From: Hymenobacter perfusus
GTDB taxonomy: Bacteria; Bacteroidota; Bacteroidia; Cytophagales; Hymenobacteraceae
DNA: 64,000 bases
Reading direction: 5' to 3'
NCBI RefSeq assembly: GCF_003944765.1
Contig: NZ_RWIU01000010.1
Coordinates: forward strand, 60,447-124,446
This document shows positions 8,304 to 15,853 of the stretch, in pieces. The notes beneath the pieces are model-generated. The model saw nothing but the letters and a program-made list of their open reading frames with translations. It was not told where the DNA came from and made no database searches. Position 1 is the first letter of the stretch. Every line of letters starts with the position of its first letter. The position numbers and the translations under genes were made by a program.

Positions 8304-9356
8304 ATGCAATCAGAACAAACCGAGGCCGACGAGTTAGAGGTCTTGCTTAACGTGTACCGTCGCCGCTACCCACACGCGGAAGATCCTATGAGCAACCTCT
8401 TTGGGTTTGGCCCCTGCGGCTTACTCTCACTGCTGCGCGAGGCTCAGGGCCGAGAGATTGTATTTAGCTACCCCGGCCTGGAAGAAGGCGTATTGGACGG
8501 CTGCACCTATCATTTCAAGGAGGCGCCGCGGCCGGTACTCTCGCTGCAAGAACTGCTCTACTACCGGGGGCTGCCGCCGCAGGCCCGCACCAAGCTCGTC
8601 CGCCACCGGGATACCAGCGGGGCGCTGGACGTGCATGAAGTATACCGGAACCGCTACGCAGACTTCCTAGACTACCAGCGGCAGCAGGGTAACCCCATCT
8701 TCCACAAGTGCGACTACGTAGTCGCCTGTCTAGGTGAGTCCGGCTCCCAGGCCCGGTTCGTTGGGGTGTACCGCGTGCTAAGCGTCGAGCGTGAGACCGA
8801 CGAGCACTACTACTACCAGCTAACCGAAGTGCCCGGCTTCGAGGAGCTGAAGGATCGGGTGCTCATCGAATGGGGCAAAGCCGCACTGAGCTGGCACCAG
8901 TGGCTACGGCCCGACACCCCGAAGGTGGTACTGGAGATCCAGCCCAAACCGTTCAGCCGGCCCTTTACCGATTACCTCGACTTCACCCTCTCGTTTGCGG
9001 AGCTACAGGAGCTGGTCGGCAGCCAATCCCCGCGGGACGACTGGCGCCGGATGTTGTCGGCCGTCGCCGGCATTTACCTGATTCTGGACTCGTTCACCGG
9101 GCAGCAATACATTGGCTCGGCGTACGGCGAGGGCGGCGTCTGGCAGCGCTGGAGCGTCTACGCCAAAACAAACGGCCACGGCAACAACGTGGCGCTGCGC
9201 AGCTTGCTGGCCACCGCGCCGGACCACGCCCGTCACTTTCAGTTTACGCTGCTGATGACCCTGCCTAAGTCCATGACGGACCATGAAGTGTGGCAACACG
9301 AAAAGCTGTTCAAGCGCAAGCTGGGCTCCCGGGCGTTCGGCCTCAATCTTAACTGA
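8304..9356 (+). CDS. GIY-YIG nuclease family protein with a large N-terminal module
   Basis: The C-terminal 100 residues hold a complete GIY-YIG domain: GIY at 256-258, YIG at 269-271, the catalytic-type Arg in QRWSVY near 282, a metal-binding Glu candidate in HEVWQHEKLF near 328-333, and the family's closing FGLNLN. The preceding 250 residues, including a DGCTYHF segment and a beta-rich middle around CDYVVACLGESG, are not recognised and probably provide target recognition. Such proteins nick or cut DNA and occur as stand-alone restriction-like or repair nucleases. It is 4 nt upstream of the next gene, suggesting one transcript with the two that follow. A hairpin sits over its likely ribosome-binding region. 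Confidence 0.78.
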   Translation: MQSEQTEADELEVLLNVYRRRYPHAEDPMSNLFGFGPCGLLSLLREAQGREIVFSYPGLEEGVLDGCTYHFKEAPRPVLSLQELLYYRGLPPQARTKLVRHRDTSGALDVHEVYRNRYADFLDYQRQQGNPIFHKCDYVVACLGESGSQARFVGVYRVLSVERETDEHYYYQLTEVPGFEELKDRVLIEWGKAALSWHQWLRPDTPKVVLEIQPKPFSRPFTDYLDFTLSFAELQELVGSQSPRDDWRRMLSAVAGIYLILDSFTGQQYIGSAYGEGGVWQRWSVYAKTNGHGNNVALRSLLATAPDHARHFQFTLLMTLPKSMTDHEVWQHEKLFKRKLGSRAFGLNLN

Positions 9357-9360
9357 TCCC

Positions 9361-9648
9361 ATGAAGGCTCCTAAAATCGTAACCCACGTGGGTCTGACCC
9401 TCGACTTAAGCCAGGTAAAGTGCTTCAAGCTCTCGCCTTTCACGAGCAGCGAGAACGATTGCCGCCAACTGGTGGTGGAATACAGCACCCGCACGGATTA
9501 CGTGTGGCACCCGGGTACTCAGCAATGGGAGTCGTTGCCAATCGCCGAAATCATCCGCTACGACTTCCCAAGCTACGAATTGGCCCAAGCGTACGTGCGC
9601 GAGTGGGAAACACTGTGGCAAGACTATTTAGACGAACATGCCCACTGA
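9361..9648 (+). CDS. Hypothetical 95-residue protein between GIY-YIG and glycosylase-like genes
   Basis: No family is recognised. The ATG at 9361 was chosen over an in-frame start at 9283 because it follows the GIY-YIG stop by only 4 nt; the longer form would read inside that gene. The protein is acidic with several aromatic residues (YVWHPGTQQWESL, YVREWETLWQDYL) and no membrane segment, which suggests a small adaptor or DNA-mimic-like fold, but this is only an impression. It overlaps the following gene by 11 nt, indicating co-expression. Confidence 0.55.
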   Translation: MKAPKIVTHVGLTLDLSQVKCFKLSPFTSSENDCRQLVVEYSTRTDYVWHPGTQQWESLPIAEIIRYDFPSYELAQAYVREWETLWQDYLDEHAH

Positions 9649-10234
9649 ATTATCACCCCATCCCATGTCCGATTCCGCCACGCTGGAGCAACACCCGTTT
9701 CCGCCTTTTATGCCAGCGCAGGCCCGCTACTTGCTCATCGGCACCTTCCCGGGCCGCCAGCTGACGCAAAAGTCGGCGGCCGAGCGCACGCCCGATGACT
9801 GGTACTACGGCACGCACAAGCGCAGCCTGTGGCACATCCTGGAACAGGTGTACCAGCGTCCGCTGCCCACTGTCGCGGACCGGCAGCGCCTGCTTACGGA
9901 GCTGGGCCTAGGCTGCACCGACGTGGTGCTTTCGGCCCGGCGCAAGCAGGCCAGCAACCGGGACGCCGACCTGTCCAATGTAACGTTCCAGGTCCGTGAG
10001 CTGGCCCGGCTGCTGTAGCTCCCCTTGCAAGGGCTCTACTTCACCAGTAAGCTGGCCCAGCAGTGGTTCAAAAGCCTGGCCGGCGAGCTAACGCAGCATG
10101 GCGTTTCGGCCGCGCAGCTAACCGTTCCGCAGCAGGTACTCCCCTCCCCATCGCCTGAATACATCCGGTTCAAATTCGATACGGTTGAAGGGCGCCTCGC
10201 CACCTACCGGCAGCTGCTACCGTCGCTAAGTTAG
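9638..10234 (+). pseudogene. Uracil-DNA-glycosylase-superfamily gene interrupted by an in-frame TAG
   Basis: Two open stretches, 9638-10018 and 10025-10234, are in the same frame and separated by one TAG (10016-10018). The first carries YLLIGTFPGR and a YYGTHKRSLWHIL segment, followed by GCTDVVLSARRK; the second starts GLYFTSKLAQQWF. Together these are the ordered motifs of Mug/UDG-like glycosylases (GTFP active-site loop, then the F-T-x-K strand). A single sense codon in place of TAG would restore a protein of about 198 residues, for example CAG by one transition. It is probably a recently broken gene, a sequencing error, or translated as two pieces. The ATG at 9638 overlaps the preceding gene; an ATG at 9665 is an alternative. 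Confidence 0.65.
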
Positions 10235-10284
10235 AGACCGAAACCTGTTAGCGACGGGCTACTGAGGCTCGATCAGTAGGACCC

Positions 10285-10316
10285 GCCCGCGTTGCACGAA
10301 ACCAAGCAGCGCGGGC
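10285..10316. terminator. Stem-loop between convergent genes
   Basis: GCCCGCGTTGC, 10 nt, GCAGCGCGGGC form an 11-bp stem with one mismatch in the 96-nt gap between the plus-strand glycosylase-like gene and the minus-strand HNH gene. It has no clear U-tract, but its position fits a bidirectional terminator. Confidence 0.5.
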
Positions 10317-10330
10317 TCTGACGGGCAGCT

Positions 10331-11392
10331 TCACAGCTTGATTTTCGGTATTTCCAGCCTGCGCCCGTCGATTTCAAAGGAGAAGTGGGTTGCCGTCTGC
10401 TGGGTCAGACGCACGTTGCCGTAATGCAACTGGCGGTGGTGGTTGGCGCACACCGTGATGAGGTTGGCTAACCCCAAAGAACCTACTGCCCGTTGCGCCA
10501 CGGGCTCGACGTGATGGGTTTCGACGTAAGGAGTACCGTCCGACTTGGCAAAGCCTACTGGGTTCATCCCCAGCGCCTCACAGACCAGGCACTTGTACTG
10601 TGTCAACGCCTTCACCCTGCTGGCTATAGCTCCGCGCTCAATGAAGGACGAAACGCGTTCCTTCAGCTGCGCGCGTAGCTGATGCATCTTCTTTTCCAGC
10701 CGGGCGAGCGACTCCAAACTGTCCGCGTCCTGGCTGCCTAGGAAATCCCGAAACGCATCCGTGTCAATAACCTCGGTGACGTAGCTCAGGTCGTTGGGGA
10801 ATTTCTTCAGCAGCTGGGCGAGCTTGGCATTATTGGGGTTTTGCCGAGCGGCCAGCAACAGGATGTTGAAGACGTTGTCTGAATCCAGGTAGTTGAACCC
10901 CTGCTGGGAAATCAGCTTGCCCTTCGGCAGCAGCCCCTCCCGCACGACGCGCTCGTTGTCAATGACCACCGGCTGCTCGAAATAGATGATGTCGTCCACG
11001 TGCGAGCGGACGTTGCCGGCGTCGTACGTCTCGTAGACCGGGTGCTCCGCCGTGCGCTCAAACCATCCCAACTCGGGAAACCCGTACATCCCTACAATGC
11101 ACTTGCGGTTCTGCTGCTGGTAGTCCGAGCTTAGGAAAAACACCGCACATACATTTTTGGCCTTTTCTACGTCTGGCAAGCGGCGCAGCATTGGTGTATA
11201 ACCAATGTAGAACCCGTCAGCCTCGGCCGGGTACCGCTCATGCCCGAAGTTGATGCTTTCGTGCGTGTGCTGGTTTTCTTTGACAAAGTCGTACTTCGAC
11301 CGTTTCAGGTCGGCCGCCGTTGGGTCGGCACTCCAGTTGTTGCTGTTCCAGGCGATGGAAGCCAGGATGCCGTAATTTTCAATGAACTCCAT
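10331..11392 (-). CDS. HNH endonuclease with an unrecognised N-terminal recognition-like domain
   Basis: The last 90 residues form an HNH/McrA-type nuclease: CLVCEALG provides the first pair of cysteines, VETHHVEPV the catalytic His-His, and NLITVCANHHRQLHYG the Asn-His and remaining zinc ligands. The N-terminal half (GFYIGYTPMLRRLP, then a strand-rich CAVFFLSSDY and IVGMYGFPELGWF) resembles modules that read DNA bases in HNH restriction enzymes, possibly EVE-like; that is a guess. A helical linker (LARLEKKMHQLRAQLKERV) joins the two. It lies 43 nt downstream of the deiminase-fusion gene on the same strand and may be the last gene of a five-gene operon. Cleavage of phage or modified DNA is the likely role. 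Confidence 0.78.
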   Translation of the reverse strand: MEFIENYGILASIAWNSNNWSADPTAADLKRSKYDFVKENQHTHESINFGHERYPAEADGFYIGYTPMLRRLPDVEKAKNVCAVFFLSSDYQQQNRKCIVGMYGFPELGWFERTAEHPVYETYDAGNVRSHVDDIIYFEQPVVIDNERVVREGLLPKGKLISQQGFNYLDSDNVFNILLLAARQNPNNAKLAQLLKKFPNDLSYVTEVIDTDAFRDFLGSQDADSLESLARLEKKMHQLRAQLKERVSSFIERGAIASRVKALTQYKCLVCEALGMNPVGFAKSDGTPYVETHHVEPVAQRAVGSLGLANLITVCANHHRQLHYGNVRLTQQTATHFSFEIDGRRLEIPKIKL

Positions 11393-11435
11393 GGTTAAGC
11401 GTGGGCGTAGAGGTGTTGAGAGAGGATGCGTTTGC

Positions 11436-13385
11436 TTAGTACCCGGGATAGCGCTCCCACCATTCGTGGTCCAGCGTCAACGAGTCGCCCTTGACGCGGG
11501 TAAACAAGTCATCGGCCAGCGCGAGGGTCAGCCCGGCCAGGTCGTGCCGGCTGCGCCACGCCGCCGGCCAGGCCGACTCGCCCAGCTGCGCCCCGAGCAG
11601 GGCTCCCGTCAGCGCTGCCATGGTGCGCCCACCGGCTTGGGCCGCTGTTGCCAGGGCAGTTTCCGGGGCCTCCCGGAAGTGCAGCGCGTGATAGACCGCC
11701 CCCATCAGTGCCGCCGGTGCGGTGCGCGCCTGCATGTACCGGTGGTAGTCGTCCGCAAGCAAGTGGGTCGGTTTTTCGTGCAGCTGCAGGGCCATTCGCA
11801 CGGCGTGCCGGCACCGAGCGCCTGCTTCTGAATCGGGCGGCAGGAGGTGCCAAGCTACCTGAGCCGATTCCACCAGCGGGAGACCACGCACGAGCAGGGC
11901 CACCGTGGCCGCCACCCAGCCGGCCGCTGCCTGGGCCACGGCATGCCCGTGGGTATAGGCCGTTACTGCACTCGCCTGCTCCAGGGCATATGGCGCGGAG
12001 TGGAAGTGAAAGAGACCAAAAGGCACCACGCGCACCAGCGGGTCCGCGCCCATGCTGGTGTTTACCGCGGGCTGCGGGGGGTGAGCCGGCGAGGTGGTCA
12101 GCGCCAGCCAGGTAGTGGGCGCCGGCTTTCGAGAGTGCTGTAGCGCCGGTTGCCGGCTGAGCCAGCCCGAAGGCCATTCCTCGGCCTTGTGCCACCCCGG
12201 TCGGTCGATGCCCTGCGTGCTGAGCCAGCGCAGCCAGCTTTCCCAGACGATCTGCGGCCCGGCCCCGCCGATGCCTTTTTGCATGGCGCGATGCTCGGCC
12301 CGGAGCAGCCCTTCCGCCGTGAACAGCATCAGCTGCGTCACCGCCGTAGCCTGTGCTGGAATCTGGGTGGGGGCGCTTTGCGCAGCCAGTGCATCGCCGT
12401 AGGTAGCGCCGAGCAGGCTCCCGCGGTAGCGGTCCCGCCGGTCCAGAGGACGGATCGGCTCAGAGGAATCGCCCCATGTCTGGAACAATACTCGCCCATA
12501 GTAGGAGTGTGCGTTGGGCAGAGGCAACTCTGTGGGCAGGGCATGTACGCCGGGCTGGTCAACGGCCCAGGTCACGCAGTGCAGCAGCCCGCCATGAGGA
12601 GCCAGCTCGTTTGCCAACATGGGTACCACCTGGCACCCGGGAAACAATAGCTCGGTCTGGTACACCGCCGCTTCGTCGGTAGGCAGCCCGAACACTGGCA
12701 AGAGCACCAAGGCTCCCACCCGTACGAAATTGATGTAGGCGCCCACCGCCGAGGTAGCACTTCCTTCCTGGGGAAAGTAGGGAAACGGGATGACCGTCAG
12801 GCCGGCGTTCTGCAGTACGCTGGTCACCTGCTGCCCCAGGGTGGACTCTTTGCCTCGGTAGTTGTTGACGAGCACTGTTTGCTCGTCCAGGGCGTACACC
12901 ATACCGTCGGCATGGCCTGTGAAGTCGCGCGGATCGGCGGGAATAACAATCAGTTCGGCCCGCAGTTCCTCGCTGAGCTGCCGGCGCACTTGGTCCACCG
13001 GAATGCCAGGGTTTTCGGCAAACACCCGGTCAGTGACGATAACCTTCTGTCCCACCCGGACCACGTTGCCGCCGTCGAGGCGCAGCATACTGGTAGCGGC
13101 TACCGGTAGGGGCAACATCGCCATAATCGGAGCGGCATCGGTTCGCTTGTCGGCGTACTTCTTGTACTTCAAGTACGATGGATCATAGCGGAACTGCACG
13201 AATTCCGTTCGGCTCACCTGAACCGGCATGTAATCGACCGCCCAGATATCCTTGGTCAGCGGCAACAAGTGATACGGAATCTTATGCTCGTCCAAAGCGG
13301 CTGCTAACGCCCGCCACAGCACAGGGGCAGCGGTCGGCAGCAAGTCGGAAAAGCAGACCAAACTAGCAGTAAACATCTGACTCAT
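11436..13385 (-). CDS. Agmatine/peptidyl-arginine-deiminase-like domain fused to a degenerate ADP-ribosylglycohydrolase domain
   Basis: Residues 1-280 match the agmatine/PAD deiminase fold: DIWAVDYMP, LDGGNVV, GHADGM with the His-x-Asp pair, and GGLLHCVTW with the catalytic Cys. The usual Arg in W-x-R-D is Val here. From about residue 320 an ARH/DraG-type domain begins with YRGSLLGATYGDALA. The metal-binding positions are altered: where active enzymes have DDTQM before LFTAEGLL this protein has AVTQLM, and where they have GDSDT near the C-terminus it has AGGRT. The second domain is therefore probably a binding module, not an enzyme. The ATG at 13385 is chosen over a GTG two codons upstream because a hairpin directly precedes it. 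It sits between DUF262 and HNH genes in one direction. Confidence 0.72.
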   Translation of the reverse strand: MSQMFTASLVCFSDLLPTAAPVLWRALAAALDEHKIPYHLLPLTKDIWAVDYMPVQVSRTEFVQFRYDPSYLKYKKYADKRTDAAPIMAMLPLPVAATSMLRLDGGNVVRVGQKVIVTDRVFAENPGIPVDQVRRQLSEELRAELIVIPADPRDFTGHADGMVYALDEQTVLVNNYRGKESTLGQQVTSVLQNAGLTVIPFPYFPQEGSATSAVGAYINFVRVGALVLLPVFGLPTDEAAVYQTELLFPGCQVVPMLANELAPHGGLLHCVTWAVDQPGVHALPTELPLPNAHSYYGRVLFQTWGDSSEPIRPLDRRDRYRGSLLGATYGDALAAQSAPTQIPAQATAVTQLMLFTAEGLLRAEHRAMQKGIGGAGPQIVWESWLRWLSTQGIDRPGWHKAEEWPSGWLSRQPALQHSRKPAPTTWLALTTSPAHPPQPAVNTSMGADPLVRVVPFGLFHFHSAPYALEQASAVTAYTHGHAVAQAAAGWVAATVALLVRGLPLVESAQVAWHLLPPDSEAGARCRHAVRMALQLHEKPTHLLADDYHRYMQARTAPAALMGAVYHALHFREAPETALATAAQAGGRTMAALTGALLGAQLGESAWPAAWRSRHDLAGLTLALADDLFTRVKGDSLTLDHEWWERYPGY

Positions 13386-13401
13386 AAACACACAGGTGTT
13401 T
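13386..13401 (-). promoter_or_regulatory. Hairpin abutting the start codon of the deiminase-fusion gene
   Basis: On the minus-strand mRNA AAACAC, 4 nt, GTGTTT form a perfect 6-bp stem that ends one base before the ATG at 13385. It would overlap the ribosome-binding site and could reduce translation of this gene relative to the upstream DUF262 genes. Confidence 0.3.
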
Positions 13402-13452
13402 GATAAAATAACGTGAAGCTAGCCGCCCCAGCCAGCAGAATGGAAGACCGGG

Positions 13453-15852
13453 TTAAACTACCTCCACGCTCGCTGGCATCACGATGCGAGCTTGCAAGAA
13501 TTCTTCATTAACAATTTCCTGCTTGATGCGCTGCACTAACTCTATGACCTGCTGCATACTGGTTACCGTGGCATAGGGATAGTTTTTTCGCACCAGCCAG
13601 TAGTCATCCTGCTCAGCGTCGGTGACCAGCTCGTTGACTTCGAGCGCTGAGGCACCCGAGCGCATTACCCCGATGCGTAATGTATGCCAGGGGTCAAATT
13701 GCGCTGTCAAGGTCCACTGGCCGTCTGGCCGGTGGAGCGTCAGCCAATCGCCCCAGAAGCAAGCGCTGTTTCCGCAGCGCTGCTCCGTGGTGAAGCCTAA
13801 TAGCTCAATGAGGACGTTCGCTATTTGGTTGCGATAGGTATCCAGCATCACCCGCGTGTAATCGCGCCCAAAATACCGGTAAGCGTATATGTGTTCGTCC
13901 TTCCATTTAAGCCCCGTTGCCCCAATGTTCCGAGTCTGCATCCATCGTTGCAGGTCGACCAACTGGTAAAGGTATTCGTGCACCAGGCGCACCCGCTGTT
14001 CCAGGTGCGAAGCAGGGACTTCCAGCCTGGAAGGCTGATCTACCAGGTCCGGCAGCGTCTGCTCCGTGATTTCCTCCCATGTCAGTTCTGTAAGCTGCCC
14101 GATAAAAGCGCGTACGACGTCATTTCTTCTGAGCAACAGCCGCCAGTTGTCTTCGCTATCCTCTAGGTTCAGCTTTTGCAGCCAGTCCCAGTCAGGCGCC
14201 TGGCTGATAACGGCCCGCAGCAGCAGGTATTCTTCACCTAGGTTTTGCTGAGCCCCCCTGGCCGAAAACAAGCTGCTCGCTACAGCAGCACGGCGTTGAA
14301 ATTCCGGCAGGGACGGGGCATCCAATAGCAGGAACCCAACATTGCCCCGAAAAAGCCCGTGCTTTTCACTGGCCACCAGCGCGTCTTCCCAGGCCTCATC
14401 GGCTAAGATCAGGATGGCTTTCTGCCGCTCCTCCGACAGCTGCCTGCTGACAAAGGAACCTTCCGGTTGAACAATGACCGCGCACTCATCGGAAGCTAAG
14501 AAAGAGTAAATGCTGGGTGCTCCCACGCCCAGCTTGGCCACCACCCGCATGACGGAAATCATGGCTTCGGCGCTACGCACGTCGGGGTCGATGCTGAGAT
14601 TCCAGACCACGCGCAACCAACGCCGCAACGCCACCTCGTCAAAGCCGGGCCTGTCTAGGTATAGCATCAGGGCCAGAAAGAGAATGCGTTGCCGTTGGCT
14701 GATAGGGCGCGCCAGCACGTTCCAGTCGGTCGCCTGTTCTCCCCACGTGGCCGCAACGGCCGCATGAATCGCGGCGTGATGCGCGACTAGGCCATCCAGC
14801 AGTCGTTCAGCCGCGGCAATGGTGCCCGGCTTGGCGAACAAAGGTTGGTACTGCGAAAAACCGGTGTACTCCGCACGCTCATGCCCTTTGTCCAGGTCAG
14901 TCAACGGCTCTGCCAGCTTAGCAGTCGCCTCGGGCTCTACCAGGTAGCGCGCCGCCAAAAAGCGGTTCCAGAAGCGCAGGTAGGCTGCATCCAGCATAGT
15001 GCTCCTGAAGCCCAGCCCCCAGAACAGATCGGTCCAACTCGTATCAAGCTTGGTAGCAAATATCAGGTAGTAAGGCAGTTGATGGCCATTTAACATGGTT
15101 GTTTGCTCAAACTCGGCGCGGTAGGAGTTGTCTTCGGCACCCAGCCAGTTCAGCAAGTCCGCTTTAAAATTCTCAAAGCTTGTAAGCTGTTTGCCCCGCG
15201 CATTCATCTTGATGTACAGCTCATCCGACAGGCCGAAGCCATCAAGGGGTAGGACGTAAAACGTCAAGCCAGCCAGCGCGGGGAACAGAGTCGTTACGCC
15301 GCAGGCCCGGTACTTTTCCCAAATGGCATCAAGCATACCCAGCATGGCTTGGACGGTGGGGTCCTGCTCGTAGCTGCGGTAAAACCAAGCTAGGTTGCGG
15401 ATGGCGGAGCTGGGCTCGGCTGCGGGCTCGAGCACGACGGCCGTGAGGTTTTCGCAAAAGTCGCGGGCCGTGCTGCGGGTCGCGTAGCTGAACCGGCGGA
15501 GGCGCGCTTGCTGGTCATTTCGTTCGTCGCCGGTCAGCTCGCAGTTGCCGATGTACCAATGCAGCAGAAACAGCGTCGTCAGCCGCTGCTGTCCGTCGAG
15601 AGGCACGAAATACGATTGGTCATCCAGCTTCTGTACCGAGCCATAAACAAAATCCAGCGTGAGCGGGCGACCACCGAGCAGCGCGTCGAACAGCGCTGTA
15701 AGGAAGCGGTTACGCACGGCTGCTTCCGACTTTCGCCCCTGGGCATAGTCGCGCTGAATCATGGGTACCTGCACGCCGGCAAAACGGATGGTTGATTGCT
15801 CCGCCAACGCTATCTCGCCAGCCAGCAGTTGCTCTAAGTTGTATTTTTCCAT
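13453..15852 (-). CDS. DUF262 (GmrS-type) protein, 799 residues
   Basis: The N-terminal DUF262 domain is clear: VPMIQRDYAQGR at 29-40 and PLDGQQRLTTLFLLHW at 85-99, the ParB/Srx-like NTP-binding motif of GmrS proteins. Later segments include DELYIKMNARGKQLTSFENFK, also typical of the family (shown here as separate parts: DELYIKMNARG and QLTSFENFK). No DUF1524 HNH half is recognisable in the remaining 400 residues, so this protein may supply only sensing or nucleotide hydrolysis. It starts 1 nt after the stop of the upstream DUF262/DUF1524 gene, so the two must be co-translated. GmrSD-like proteins cut modified, for example glucosylated, phage DNA. A paired system of two DUF262 proteins is the inference. 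Confidence 0.8.
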   Translation of the reverse strand: MEKYNLEQLLAGEIALAEQSTIRFAGVQVPMIQRDYAQGRKSEAAVRNRFLTALFDALLGGRPLTLDFVYGSVQKLDDQSYFVPLDGQQRLTTLFLLHWYIGNCELTGDERNDQQARLRRFSYATRSTARDFCENLTAVVLEPAAEPSSAIRNLAWFYRSYEQDPTVQAMLGMLDAIWEKYRACGVTTLFPALAGLTFYVLPLDGFGLSDELYIKMNARGKQLTSFENFKADLLNWLGAEDNSYRAEFEQTTMLNGHQLPYYLIFATKLDTSWTDLFWGLGFRSTMLDAAYLRFWNRFLAARYLVEPEATAKLAEPLTDLDKGHERAEYTGFSQYQPLFAKPGTIAAAERLLDGLVAHHAAIHAAVAATWGEQATDWNVLARPISQRQRILFLALMLYLDRPGFDEVALRRWLRVVWNLSIDPDVRSAEAMISVMRVVAKLGVGAPSIYSFLASDECAVIVQPEGSFVSRQLSEERQKAILILADEAWEDALVASEKHGLFRGNVGFLLLDAPSLPEFQRRAAVASSLFSARGAQQNLGEEYLLLRAVISQAPDWDWLQKLNLEDSEDNWRLLLRRNDVVRAFIGQLTELTWEEITEQTLPDLVDQPSRLEVPASHLEQRVRLVHEYLYQLVDLQRWMQTRNIGATGLKWKDEHIYAYRYFGRDYTRVMLDTYRNQIANVLIELLGFTTEQRCGNSACFWGDWLTLHRPDGQWTLTAQFDPWHTLRIGVMRSGASALEVNELVTDAEQDDYWLVRKNYPYATVTSMQQVIELVQRIKQEIVNEEFLQARIVMPASVEVV

Positions 15853-15853
15853 C

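Noticed and set aside
11382..12650. Several plus-strand open frames opposite the deiminase/ARH gene
   Set aside because: Their translations are Arg/Pro/Ala-rich with no motif, typical of antisense frames in GC-rich genes.
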